NCBI GenBank assembly: GCA_021286765.1
Contig: JAJTBS010000001.1
Coordinates: 1 to 64,000 of the forward strand
Reading direction: 5' to 3'
DNA: 64,000 nt
Origin: Holophagaceae bacterium
GTDB taxonomy: Bacteria; Acidobacteriota; Holophagae; Holophagales; Holophagaceae
In this document: positions 38,630-45,979 of the stretch, in pieces
How the letters are laid out: each line of letters begins with the position of its first letter
Position numbering within the stretch: the stretch's first letter is position 1
Program-made: the position numbers and the translations under genes
Notes under the pieces: model-generated
Seen by the model: only the letters and a program-made list of their open reading frames with translations
Databases searched by the model: none
Told to the model about the DNA's origin: nothing

Positions 38630-39832
38630 ATGCCCGCTTATGCTTGGAAAGGCAAGAACCGAATGGGAGAAGTCCAGGAAGGCGTCCTGGTCTCTGATTC
38701 CCGTGATTCCGCCGCGACCACCTTGAAGCGCAACGGCATCGAAGTCATGAACATAAGAGTCATGGCCGCCGAGGGGGGCAAGTCCCTTGGCAAAGTCCCG
38801 CCCAAGGCGCTGGCCATCTTCACCCGGCAGTTCAGCGTGATGATCGACGCCGGCCTGCCCTTGGTGCAGTGCCTTGAAATTCTCGGCGCCCAGCAAGATC
38901 ACAAAGGCTTCCAGCGCATCATCGAATCCGTGCGGGACGATGTTGAGAAGGGTTCCACCCTCCAGGCGGCCCTGTCCAAGCACCCCAAGGCCTTCAACGA
39001 CCTCTTCGTGAACATGGTCGGTGCCGGCGAAAGCGGCGGCATCCTGGACATCATCCTGCAGCGGTTGTCGGGCTATATCGAGAAATCCGTGAAGCTGACC
39101 GCCAAGGTCAAAAGCGCCATGACCTACCCCGTTGCCATCATCAGCATCGCCATCATCGTGGTGATCGTGATCATGGTGAAGGTGATCCCCGTCTTCTCCG
39201 CGATGTATTCGGGCCTGGGCAGCAAGCTGCCCTATCCAACCCAGGTCTGCATCGCCATGTCCGATGCCATCATCAATTATTGGTGGCTGCTCCTTGGAGC
39301 CCTGGTCCTGATCGTGGTTGGTCTCAAGCAGTACTACAAGATTCCCGCGGGCCACCTCCAGATCGACACGCTCCTGCTGCATGTGCCTGTCCTGGGACAG
39401 GTGCTCCGCAAGGTGGCCGTGGCCCGATTCTGCCGGACCCTCGGAACCCTCATCAGCTCTGGCGTTCCCATCCTGGAGGGCATGGACATCACGGCCAAGA
39501 CCGCGGGGAACCTGGTCATCCAGAACGCCATCCTCAAGTCCAAGGATGCGGTGGAACAGGGACGCAACATCTCAACCCCTTTGGCGGAGACCAAGGTCTT
39601 TCCCCCCATGGTGGTCCAGATGGTGGGTGTCGGCGAGGCCACGGGCGCCTTGGATGCCATGCTGGCCAAGGTGGCCGACTTCTACGAAGACGAGGTGGAC
39701 AATGCCGTGGCCAGCCTCACCAGCCTCATGGAACCGATCATGATCTCCGTGCTGGGTGGCATCGTGGGCTTCATCGTAGTGGCCATGTACATGCCGATCT
39801 TCGGCCTTGCGGCTGCCTTCGACAAGAGCTGA
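38630..39832 (+). CDS. pilC: Type IV pilus inner-membrane platform protein PilC
   Basis: 400 residues with the duplicated T2SSF/GspF domain. Each half is helical and ends in membrane helices (VAIISIAIIVVIVIMV; WWLLLGALVLIVVG; VLGGIVGFIVVAMYMPIF). Recognised motifs include FTRQFSVMIDAGLPLVQCLE and GTLISSGVPILEGMDITAKT. It couples PilB/PilT rotation to pilin insertion or removal. A 70-base gap separates it from pilT, and the pilA promoter-like element begins 9 bases past its stop codon. Confidence 0.95.
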   Translation: MPAYAWKGKNRMGEVQEGVLVSDSRDSAATTLKRNGIEVMNIRVMAAEGGKSLGKVPPKALAIFTRQFSVMIDAGLPLVQCLEILGAQQDHKGFQRIIESVRDDVEKGSTLQAALSKHPKAFNDLFVNMVGAGESGGILDIILQRLSGYIEKSVKLTAKVKSAMTYPVAIISIAIIVVIVIMVKVIPVFSAMYSGLGSKLPYPTQVCIAMSDAIINYWWLLLGALVLIVVGLKQYYKIPAGHLQIDTLLLHVPVLGQVLRKVAVARFCRTLGTLISSGVPILEGMDITAKTAGNLVIQNAILKSKDAVEQGRNISTPLAETKVFPPMVVQMVGVGEATGALDAMLAKVADFYEDEVDNAVASLTSLMEPIMISVLGGIVGFIVVAMYMPIFGLAAAFDKS

Positions 39833-39840
39833 GGCCCGGT

Positions 39841-39856
39841 TGGCCGGTGAATTGCA
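39841..39856 (+). promoter_or_regulatory. Sigma-54-like promoter of pilA
   Basis: TGGCCGGTGAATTGCA matches TGGCACG-N4-TTGCA at 10 of 12 positions, with GG and GC at the required spacing. Transcription would begin near 39867, giving a short leader that still includes the GGGAGG ribosome site. Sigma-54 with PilR drives pilin genes in Pseudomonas and Geobacter, so the location is apt. Confidence 0.65.
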
Positions 39857-39881
39857 TCCCTTCGGGGTTCGGGAGGACACC

Positions 39882-40298
39882 ATGCGACGAGCGACGCAAG
39901 GCTTCAGCTTCATCGAAATCCTGTTGGTGGTCGTGATCATCGGCATTCTGGGTGCCATCGCCATCCCTTCCTACCTCGGCCAGAAGAAGAGTGCCGAGCT
40001 GGTGGGCGATGCCCAGCAGAACACCAAGGCCCTGCAGATGATGCTGGAGACCCGGAAGGCGGACACGGGTCTGTATGGACCGGCCGGGGCTGTCACCGTC
40101 TGGAATCCTGATGGCACGGTCAGTGGCACCAACCTGGCCCCCCTCTTCGCACCCAAAGGCTCCACGATCATGACCTACACCCTGACGGTGGACGGCACGG
40201 GCCTGGCGTACGACCTGACCATCAACGACAATCGCCCCGGGAAGGGCAACGCCAAGATCTTCCAGACGAATCAGACGGGACAGCAGCTTTACCCCTGA
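39882..40298 (+). CDS. pilA: Type IV major-type pilin PilA
   Basis: 138 residues including a short 7-residue leader MRRATQG. Prepilin peptidase should cut at G|F; mature residues begin FSFIEILLVVVIIGILGAIA with Glu5 conserved and a hydrophobic helix of ~25 residues for membrane storage and filament packing. The head domain is short (about 100 residues) with Tyr/Trp residues but no cysteine pair, so the disulfide-bonded D-loop of many pilins is missing. ATG 39882 follows GGGAGG. It follows pilC and carries its own sigma-54-like promoter. Confidence 0.93.
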   Translation: MRRATQGFSFIEILLVVVIIGILGAIAIPSYLGQKKSAELVGDAQQNTKALQMMLETRKADTGLYGPAGAVTVWNPDGTVSGTNLAPLFAPKGSTIMTYTLTVDGTGLAYDLTINDNRPGKGNAKIFQTNQTGQQLYP

Positions 40299-40552
40299 GG
40301 GATCCTCAGGCTTGATGCGCTCGGGGCGATTCCGGGAGAGGGGTGTGTCTAGATGCGTCGCTCCTTGGGCGGATTGCGTCAGGGGCGGCTGAGTTGCGAA
40401 GCCTACGGAGGTTCTTGCCTCCACTCCTGGACCTCTTCCGCTGGTGAAGCTCACTGCACTGCGGGACGGTTCCCCCCACCAACAGTGTCCGGGGCGAACT
40501 CCAGGGATGCGCCAGGTCCCCGAGTTTGTTTCTCCCCGGAATGAGGGTACAT
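40299..40552. other. Intergenic region after pilA, no gene seen
   Basis: About 250 bases between pilA and the convergent terminator hairpin. Short open frames here lack ribosome sites and family character. A 7-bp inverted repeat CCTGAGG-GAT-CCTCAGG (40297-40313) overlaps the pilA stop and may be a weak 3' hairpin. I see no promoter pair or repeat. Confidence 0.5.
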
Positions 40553-40584
40553 GCGAACCCCCGCCTAGGCGGGGGTTCGCTTTT
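40553..40584 (+). terminator. Terminator between convergent pilin genes
   Basis: A perfect 13-bp stem (GCGAACCCCCGCC and its complement) with a 2-nt loop, followed on the plus strand by TTTT. It lies 14 bases past the stop of the minus-strand pilin gene and 250 bases past pilA, so it can end transcripts from both sides, better for plus-strand ones because the T tract is on that side. Confidence 0.8.
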
Positions 40585-40598
40585 GACGAGTCGACCGA

Positions 40599-41048
40599 CT
40601 ACTCGACCGGCACCTGGGCCAGCTGCGTGACCGCGCCATTGCCCGCCGCCCCGGACTTGAGATGCTTGTAGGTCACGATGACCACGTTGTGCGCATCGCC
40701 ATTGATGTCGTTCTGGGTGGCAGCCAGCACACCGACATCCCCATCGGCGACCGCATTGCCCGCTACCAGGGCCGTGGTGGTGTTGGTGTAAGCGTTCTTG
40801 CAGTTGGGGTAGACGAAGTTCGGCAGGGCCGTGACATAAGCGATGACGGCGGCCGGCGTGGGGTTGTTCATGAGCTTGGCGGAGGAGGCGATCTCGGAGG
40901 CCACGGCCTGGGCGGTGGCTTCCGTGGCCTTCTGCTTCGCACGATCGCGCTGGCCCAGCAGGGCCGGGATGGCGATGGCGGAGATGATGCCGATGATGGC
41001 TAGCACGAGCAGCAGCTCGATGAGGGTGAAACCGGATTGACGCTTCAT
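40599..41048 (-). CDS. Type IV pilin-like protein
   Basis: 149 residues. Leader MKRQSG is followed by FTLIELLLVLAIIGIISAIA, a perfect class III signal with Glu5. The head domain (about 110 residues) includes PNFVYPNCKNAYTN and a single cysteine. It is clearly paralogous to the pilin at 41184 (shared ALPN(F/Y)xYPN(C/A)KN motif and helix), less so to PilA. A sigma-54-like promoter lies about 50-65 bases upstream of the start codon. Confidence 0.9.
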   Translation of the reverse strand: MKRQSGFTLIELLLVLAIIGIISAIAIPALLGQRDRAKQKATEATAQAVASEIASSAKLMNNPTPAAVIAYVTALPNFVYPNCKNAYTNTTTALVAGNAVADGDVGVLAATQNDINGDAHNVVIVTYKHLKSGAAGNGAVTQLAQVPVE

Positions 41049-41095
41049 GGTGTGGCCTCCAGGATTTGGGTCGCACTTGGCGAGATCAATTAGTC

Positions 41096-41111
41096 AGCAA
41101 TGCTCATGCCG
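41096..41111 (-). promoter_or_regulatory. Sigma-54-like promoter of the 40599 pilin gene
   Basis: On the minus strand CGGCATGAGCATTGCT matches TGGCACG-N4-TTGCT at 10 of 12 positions, with GG and GC exactly spaced. It is placed between the upstream pilin's terminator and the start codon at 41048, so this gene has an independent promoter. Confidence 0.65.
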
Positions 41112-41134
41112 ATGATGCCGGGCAGGTCGACAAA

Positions 41135-41162
41135 CAAAAACCCCCGGGGGTGAACCCGGGGG
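41135..41162 (-). terminator. Terminator of the 41184 pilin gene
   Basis: Read on the minus strand, an 8-bp stem CCCCCGGG/CCCGGGGG with a short TTCACC loop is followed by TTTTTGTTT, about 22 bases after the stop codon. It separates the two tandem minus-strand pilin genes into independent transcripts. Confidence 0.85.
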
Positions 41163-41183
41163 CTGGAGTGTCTAACCTTTGGG

Positions 41184-41639
41184 CTAGTCGAGGGCCACAA
41201 CCTTGGTGCTGGTGACGTTGGCACCGTTCTCGATGTAGATGCCGGTGATGGTGATGGCGGGATAGGTCCGGCCAGCCTCGGTGACCGTGCCGGCAGCGAG
41301 ACCGACTTCACCAGGGGCCGCGGCGGCGGCGTTCTTGTAGGGGGTAACCGCACCACCATAGGGGTTCTTGGCGTTGGGGTAGGCATAGTTCGGGAGGGCG
41401 ATGACGGCGGCGACGGTATCGGCGGCCACGGTAGCGGCGGTCGAAGTGCCATTGTCCTTCAGGGTGTCGCCGAGGCGGGCGCACTCACCAGCGGCGCTGG
41501 CAATCATGGCCTGCACGGCCTTGACCTTGGCGCGCTCGCGCTGGCCCAGCAGGGCAGGCACAGCGATGGCAGCGATGATGCCGATGATGGCAAGCACGAG
41601 CAGCAGTTCGATGAGGGTGAAGCCCTTCTGGTTCTTCAT
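41184..41639 (-). CDS. Type IV pilin-like protein
   Basis: 151 residues. Leader MKNQKG, then FTLIELLLVLAIIGIIAAIA with Glu5. The head domain holds ALPNYAYPNAKNPYGG, aligned with ALPNFVYPNCKNAY of the neighbouring pilin, and one cysteine (ECARLG). Ribosome site AGGAG is 8 bases before the ATG. It has its own sigma-54-like promoter and terminator. Together with PilA it gives three independently controlled pilins beside the assembly genes; which is the major subunit cannot be told from sequence. Confidence 0.9.
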   Translation of the reverse strand: MKNQKGFTLIELLLVLAIIGIIAAIAVPALLGQRERAKVKAVQAMIASAAGECARLGDTLKDNGTSTAATVAADTVAAVIALPNYAYPNAKNPYGGAVTPYKNAAAAAPGEVGLAAGTVTEAGRTYPAITITGIYIENGANVTSTKVVALD

Positions 41640-41677
41640 GGGTGTTCTCCTAGTGGGCGATGGCCGCGAGACAAGAT

Positions 41678-41693
41678 ATCAATCCTTGTGCCA
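41678..41693 (-). promoter_or_regulatory. Sigma-54-like promoter of the 41184 pilin gene
   Basis: On the minus strand TGGCACAAGGATTGAT matches the -24 box TGGCAC exactly and most of the -12 box (TTGAT for TTGCA/T) at the correct 16-base overall span. The start codon lies 38 bases downstream. The substitution of the -12 C is the weakest point. Confidence 0.55.
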
Positions 41694-41958
41694 ACACGCC
41701 AGACATGGAAGAAAACCATATGTTTCAAGAAGCCGTAGTGGACCGCACGCTTTTGGGAGGCCCGGGTGGTCCGGCGGAAGGGCAGGTGACTGACGCAGAA
41801 GGGCAGTCTCATGGCTCTGTTGCGTCAATTGGATTCAGCTGAGGTCTGAATCCTGAATTCACCGGAATTCGCAGGCGTCCCCTCGGATCCGCCGCATAAC
41901 CCCAAGGATCGAGGTCGGACCCGTAGGGTGATGCTCCATCCAGACGGTGTACCTGTTC
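41694..41958. other. Intergenic region between pilin and TPR genes
   Basis: About 265 bases without a convincing gene; a 60-codon frame on the plus strand has no ribosome site. It contains a perfect 8-bp hairpin GGATTCAG/CTGAATCC (41831-41853), about 105 bases past the TPR gene's stop, and paired GAATTC sites (41855-41870). A PilR/activator binding site for the sigma-54-like promoter would be expected here, but I cannot identify one. Confidence 0.5.
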
Positions 41959-43038
41959 TTAAGCCCGTTTCAGCAATTCCATTAGCTCCCTGGCTCCTCG
42001 GTGCCGCGGATCGAGCTTGAGCGCCTCCTGCGCCGCGTGCTGAGCTTCCTCCCTGTGCCCGAGGCCCAGAAGGATCTGACCCTTGCGCCACCAGGCGCTG
42101 GGGTACCCGCCGGAGCCGCCTTCCAGGGGCTCGCGCAGGACCTGATCCAGGGCCAGCAGGCCCTCCGGGCGGTGCAGGCCGCTGGCGGCCGCCACCTTGC
42201 CGAGTTGCAGGCGCAGCAGGCTGGGGGCATCGACTTGGCCGAGGTGCTCCTGGATGACTTTCCAGGCCGTCTCCGGTTGGCCGGCGTGGAGGTAGGCGTC
42301 GCTGACCGCCACCACCCCCCGGGCGTGCGTGCGCACGCCCGGGAGCAGACGGGTCGCCTCGGCCAGGAGGCGGGCGTTCTTGCCCGCCTCGCCCAGGGCA
42401 CGCTTGGCGGGTTTGCGGTCGAGGGCATCCAGCCACTGACCCACCACTTCGGGATCCTGGGGAGCCTTGGCCAGGGCGCGTCCGAACCAGGACTCCGCCT
42501 CCCGCCACTGGTTCTCCTCCAGGAGAATGAGCGCCTGCAGCAGGTCGCCCCGGGCCGGGGCGATGGCGCGCAGGCGATCAGCGCACTGGATGGCCTTGCG
42601 GGTGGATCCGCCGAGCAGCCCGGGCAGCATCTCGTAGGCCAGGCCCAGGCTGGTCCAGGCCGGGGCCAGCGTGGGATCGGCCACCGTGGCGGCGCGCAGG
42701 TCATCCATGGCGCCGAGGGCGCTGCGCAGGGCGCCGAAGTCGCGCTGCTTGATGGCCTCCCCGGCCCGCGCCAGGCCACGGGCCAGGAGGGCATCCGCCA
42801 GATCGGGCTTCAGGGACACCGCGCGCTCGGCCGCGGAGAGCGCCTCCCCGAACCGCAGGAGGCTGGAGAGGGCCTGGGACTTGGCGGCCCAGGCGAGGGC
42901 CTCGTCCGGATGTTCGCGAAGGCGCCGCTCGGACTCGGCCAGCACCTTGAGGTAGCGTCCCGCCTCCAGGTCGGCGCGGAAGGCGGGGGCCTGGGCCTGG
43001 AGTATCGAAAGGAAGACGACAGGTGCGATGCGGATCAC
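41959..43038 (-). CDS. Exported TPR-repeat protein
   Basis: About 359 residues using GTG 43038, which gives a signal peptide (IRIAPVVFLSILQAQA|P); an ATG 11 codons upstream would spoil it. Repeated helical pairs of the TPR type are evident (ALAWAAKSQALSSLLRFGEA; ADALLARGLARAG; APAWTSLGLAYEML; SAWWRKGQILLGLGHREEA). TPR proteins are scaffolds; a pilus or envelope assembly role is possible given the pilin neighbours but not demonstrable. Divergent from fabI, with about 160 bases between. Confidence 0.78.
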   Translation of the reverse strand: MIRIAPVVFLSILQAQAPAFRADLEAGRYLKVLAESERRLREHPDEALAWAAKSQALSSLLRFGEALSAAERAVSLKPDLADALLARGLARAGEAIKQRDFGALRSALGAMDDLRAATVADPTLAPAWTSLGLAYEMLPGLLGGSTRKAIQCADRLRAIAPARGDLLQALILLEENQWREAESWFGRALAKAPQDPEVVGQWLDALDRKPAKRALGEAGKNARLLAEATRLLPGVRTHARGVVAVSDAYLHAGQPETAWKVIQEHLGQVDAPSLLRLQLGKVAAASGLHRPEGLLALDQVLREPLEGGSGGYPSAWWRKGQILLGLGHREEAQHAAQEALKLDPRHRGARELMELLKRA

Positions 43039-43196
43039 GGGGCCCCTGGGGGGAGTAGGACAGGACAGCATTAACAGAGATGCGGGAAGGGGTGAACAGG
43101 ATTCGGGCCGGACCCACCAGGCCTCCGATCTGGCGGAATCCCGTGGAGTTGGTGTATCCTGAGTGATTGTTCGGACATGACTCTGGAGGAGCTCGC

Positions 43197-43976
43197 ATGG
43201 CGACCAAGGGTGGACTGCTGGAAGGGAAGCGCGGCCTGATCATCGGGGTGGCCAACAAGCGGTCCATTGCCTGGGGCATCGCCCAGAAGGTGACCGAGGC
43301 CGGCGCCCAGCTCTGCCTGACCTACCAGAACGAGCGTCTGGGCGACAACGTCCGCGAGCTGGCCGCCGAACTGAAGAACCCCCTGCTGACCATGATGGAT
43401 GTGGGCAGCGACAGCCAGATCGTCATGGCCTTCGATGAGATCCGCAAGAAGTGGGGCAAGCTCGACTTCGTGGTGCACGCCGTGGCCTACGCCCCCCGGC
43501 AGGCCCTGGAGAACCGCTTCGTGGATACCAGCCGCGAGGACTTCCGCGTGGCCCACGACATCAGTGCCTACTCCCTGGCGGCCATCTCCCATGCCGCCAC
43601 GCCCCTCATGCCCGAAGGCGGCTCCATCGTGACCCTCAGCTACCTGGGCTCCGAGCGCGTCGTGCCTGGCTACAACGTCATGGGGGTGGCCAAGGCCGCC
43701 CTGGAAGCCAGCGTGCGCTATCTTGCCGCCGACCTGGGCCCCCAGGGCATCCGGGTGAACGCCATCTCCGCAGGCCCCATCAAGACCCTGGCTGCTTCCG
43801 CCATTCCCGGCATCGGCTCCAAGCTCAAGCAGCATCGCTCCCACACGCCCCTGCAGCGGGACACCGATCAGCTGGAAGTGGGCGATGCCGGCGTGTTCCT
43901 GGTGAGCGACATGGGCCGCGGCATCACCGGCCAGGTGCTCTACGTCGACGGCGGCTTCAGCATCATGGCGGGTTAG
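43197..43976 (+). CDS. fabI: Enoyl-[acyl-carrier-protein] reductase FabI
   Basis: 259 residues. It reduces the enoyl-ACP double bond with NAD(P)H in the last step of each fatty acid elongation cycle. The N terminus has the FabI-specific nucleotide-binding form (LIIGVANKRSIAWGIAQ). The catalytic Tyr-x6-Lys is present (GYNVMGVAKAALE), as is the conserved ISAGPIKTLAAS. ATG 43197 is preceded by CTGGAGGA. It is the expected target of triclosan-type inhibitors. A composite repeat/terminator follows. Confidence 0.96.
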   Translation: MATKGGLLEGKRGLIIGVANKRSIAWGIAQKVTEAGAQLCLTYQNERLGDNVRELAAELKNPLLTMMDVGSDSQIVMAFDEIRKKWGKLDFVVHAVAYAPRQALENRFVDTSREDFRVAHDISAYSLAAISHAATPLMPEGGSIVTLSYLGSERVVPGYNVMGVAKAALEASVRYLAADLGPQGIRVNAISAGPIKTLAASAIPGIGSKLKQHRSHTPLQRDTDQLEVGDAGVFLVSDMGRGITGQVLYVDGGFSIMAG

Positions 43977-43977
43977 C

Positions 43978-44050
43978 GCTCTCCGGGGGTTCCGCGCTGC
44001 GCGCATACCCCCGGGCCCCCGCGCTCAACCCGGCTGAGCCGGGTTTCGCT
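43978..44050 (+). terminator. Composite inverted repeat behind fabI
   Basis: Two stems in series: CCGGGGG...CCCCCGG (43984-44015) with a ~20-base loop, then AACCCGGC-TGA-GCCGGGTT (about 44028-44046) followed by TCGC. The same arrangement, starting with an identical GCTCTCCGGGGG, lies immediately behind nuoN at 61946. This copy has a poorer T tract. Confidence 0.65.
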
Positions 44051-44122
44051 GGTGTTCTCGGGGAGTTCTGCGTCCGGCCGGATTCCGTTCTGGGGAAGCT
44101 CCACCTCCCCGAGGCGGGGCCC

Positions 44123-44596
44123 TCAACCTTTCTGCAGGCCCGCCAAGACCTCGATCACCTCAGCGACATGCCCCTTCACGCTGACCTTGGGCCACACGTG
44201 GCGGATGACGCCCTTGGGGTCGATGAGGAAGGTGCTGCGGATGATGCCTTCCATCTCCTTCCCGTACATGACCTTCTTCCCGAAGGCGCCGAGGGGCTTC
44301 AGCAGGGCGAGGTCAGGGTCTGAGAGCAGGCGGAACGGGAGACTCTGCTTGGCGATGAAATTCTGGTGACTCTTGAGGCTGTCCCGGCTGATGCCGTAGA
44401 CCTGGGCTCCCAGGGACAGCACCCGGGCCATGTTGTCGCGGAAATCGCAGGCTTCGGTGGTGCACCCGGGGGTGCTGTCCTTGGGGTAGGCATAGAGCAC
44501 CGTCCAGTGGCCCTGAAAGTCTTTGGCCGAGACCGCGGTGCCCTGGTCGTCCTGCAGGGAGAAGGCTGGGAGGGGATGTCCGAGGAGGGGGCTCAT
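44123..44596 (-). CDS. bcp: Thioredoxin-dependent peroxiredoxin Bcp
   Basis: 157 residues from ATG 44596; the frame remains open upstream but without Bcp character. It reduces hydroperoxides. Peroxidatic Cys45 lies in DSTPGCTTEAC and resolving Cys50 is five residues later, the atypical two-cysteine form of BCP/PrxQ. Conserved YPKDSTPGCT and the C-terminal IRHVWPKVSVKGH are typical. It is 28 bases downstream of the ABC permease gene and could be the last gene of that operon. Confidence 0.93.
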   Translation of the reverse strand: MSPLLGHPLPAFSLQDDQGTAVSAKDFQGHWTVLYAYPKDSTPGCTTEACDFRDNMARVLSLGAQVYGISRDSLKSHQNFIAKQSLPFRLLSDPDLALLKPLGAFGKKVMYGKEMEGIIRSTFLIDPKGVIRHVWPKVSVKGHVAEVIEVLAGLQKG

Positions 44597-44624
44597 GGGG
44601 CCAGGGTAGCGGGCCCGGGTGGAA

Positions 44625-45338
44625 TCAGCCAGCGGCCTCGGTTCGCCCCGGTGCCGATACCCAGGCCAGCAGGAGCACCGCGGCCAAGGCGGCCCAGCCC
44701 AGCGGGGAGGGGTCCGAGCCGAGCCGGGGGAGTTCCTGGGCCAGCAGGCGGCCCAAACTGTCCTCGCCTGGGCCGGGTCCCAGACCCAGGGCCGCCAGGG
44801 TGGCTTCGCCCCACAAGGCCGAGAGCCAGGCACTCGGGAAGAGCAGTGCCGCCTGCTGCCAGGCCCAGGGGGACCAGCGGCGGAGAATGGACCGCCAGGG
44901 AGCGCCCAGGGTGCGCTCGGCGGCCCAGGCCGGCGAGTGCCGGAACTGCGCCAGCCGGGCCCGCAGGGGTGGCTCCAGGTGGGGTGCGATCAGCAGGCCC
45001 AGCAGCAGGCCCAGGGGCAGGGCGGCCAGTCCGCCCAGCGCCGCCGCGAGGGGCAGCAGGAAGAGCAGGGGGGGCAGGCTGCGCAGGGCGGACCAGGCCC
45101 CAAGCAGGCGCTGTCCGCGCCAGGCGAGGAGGAGGCCCAAGGCCAAGGCCAGCAGGGCCGTGGCGCTGGCGAAACCAAGGCTGCGGGCGGAGGCCAGCAG
45201 GAGGCGGAGGAGGGCGTCCCGGCCCAGGTCATCGGTGCCGAGCGGGTGCCTGAGGGTCGCGGCCAGGCCGCCCTGGAAGGGCGCCAGGGCCAGGTCGGGG
45301 AGCAGCAGGGCCCCGAGGAAGGCGAGGCGCCACGTCAC
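44625..45338 (-). CDS. Oligopeptide-type ABC permease (DppC/OppC-like)
   Basis: 237 residues from GTG 45338, which overlaps the previous stop (GTGA). The N-terminal hydrophobic helix and HPLGTDDLGRDALLRLLLAS are the hallmark of DppC/OppC permeases. Further helices are very Leu/Ala-rich. The EAA coupling-loop region is weakly conserved (AAERTLGAPWRSILRRWSPW). It works with the adjacent permease and substrate-binding protein; no ATPase genes (DppD/DppF) are adjacent. Sequence drift suggests a specialised or decaying system. Confidence 0.8.
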   Translation of the reverse strand: MTWRLAFLGALLLPDLALAPFQGGLAATLRHPLGTDDLGRDALLRLLLASARSLGFASATALLALALGLLLAWRGQRLLGAWSALRSLPPLLFLLPLAAALGGLAALPLGLLLGLLIAPHLEPPLRARLAQFRHSPAWAAERTLGAPWRSILRRWSPWAWQQAALLFPSAWLSALWGEATLAALGLGPGPGEDSLGRLLAQELPRLGSDPSPLGWAALAAVLLLAWVSAPGRTEAAG

Positions 45339-45979
45339 GCCACCTCCTGGTCCGCACGCTGCGACAGCAGCCAGAGCAGGGTCAGGGCCAGGATCCAGCC
45401 GGTGAGTCCAGCCCGATCCCGCACCGACACCCGGATCATCCAGTCGGTGCCGAGGCCGGGCACGCCCAGGATGCGTTCCAGCACCAGGGTTGCTGTGAGC
45501 CAGACCGGCAGCCGCGCAGCGGTCCAGCGGCCCCAGAGGCGCAGCAGCACCCGGTACCGCACCCGGTTCACGGCGGCCCGGCCCCAGGCCTGCGGGAAGG
45601 GCTGCTCGGCCGGCATGGCCTGGGCTAGCCAGCGGACTTCCCCAGGCAGGGAGGCTGCCAGAAAGGCCAGCAGCCAGCCCCAGAGCCCGGGCGGTCCCCA
45701 GAGGGCAGGCCACAGGGCCAGGAGCAGCCCGGCCCAGAGCAGGTCGGGCGGGGCTTCCAGCAGGGCCAGGGACCGGTGGGAACCCAGGTTGGGGCCGCCC
45801 CGCCAGGCCAGCAGGGGGGCCAGCACGGAGAGCGCACCAATGGCCAGGAGCGTCGGGCCCACGGCGGCCCAGGGGAAGCCCGGGGGAGCGGCCTGCTTCC
45901 AGACGGAACCCGGGAGTCCCAGGGCCAGTCCCAGCCCCAGGCCCCAGATGGCCAGGCCCATGGCGATCCGGGTCTTCAT
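45335..45979 (-). CDS. Short ABC permease (DppB-like position)
   Basis: 214 residues from ATG 45979, overlapping the binding-protein stop by 4 bases. Several hydrophobic helices and a coupling-type segment (FPQAWGRAAVNRVRYRVLLRLWGR) followed by LPVWLTATLVLERILGVPGLGTDW agree with the C-terminal half of DppB-type permeases (ExxFxxPGLG). The N-terminal GTDPA-type and first periplasmic region are missing relative to ~300-residue family members. Truncated or minimal form. Operon partner of the genes on both sides. Confidence 0.72.
   Translation of the reverse strand: MKTRIAMGLAIWGLGLGLALGLPGSVWKQAAPPGFPWAAVGPTLLAIGALSVLAPLLAWRGGPNLGSHRSLALLEAPPDLLWAGLLLALWPALWGPPGLWGWLLAFLAASLPGEVRWLAQAMPAEQPFPQAWGRAAVNRVRYRVLLRLWGRWTAARLPVWLTATLVLERILGVPGLGTDWMIRVSVRDRAGLTGWILALTLLWLLSQRADQEVA

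Noticed and set aside
41660-41842. A 60-codon plus-strand frame between the pilin and TPR genes
   Set aside because: No ribosome site, no family character, and it overlaps the sigma-54-like promoter of the minus-strand pilin.
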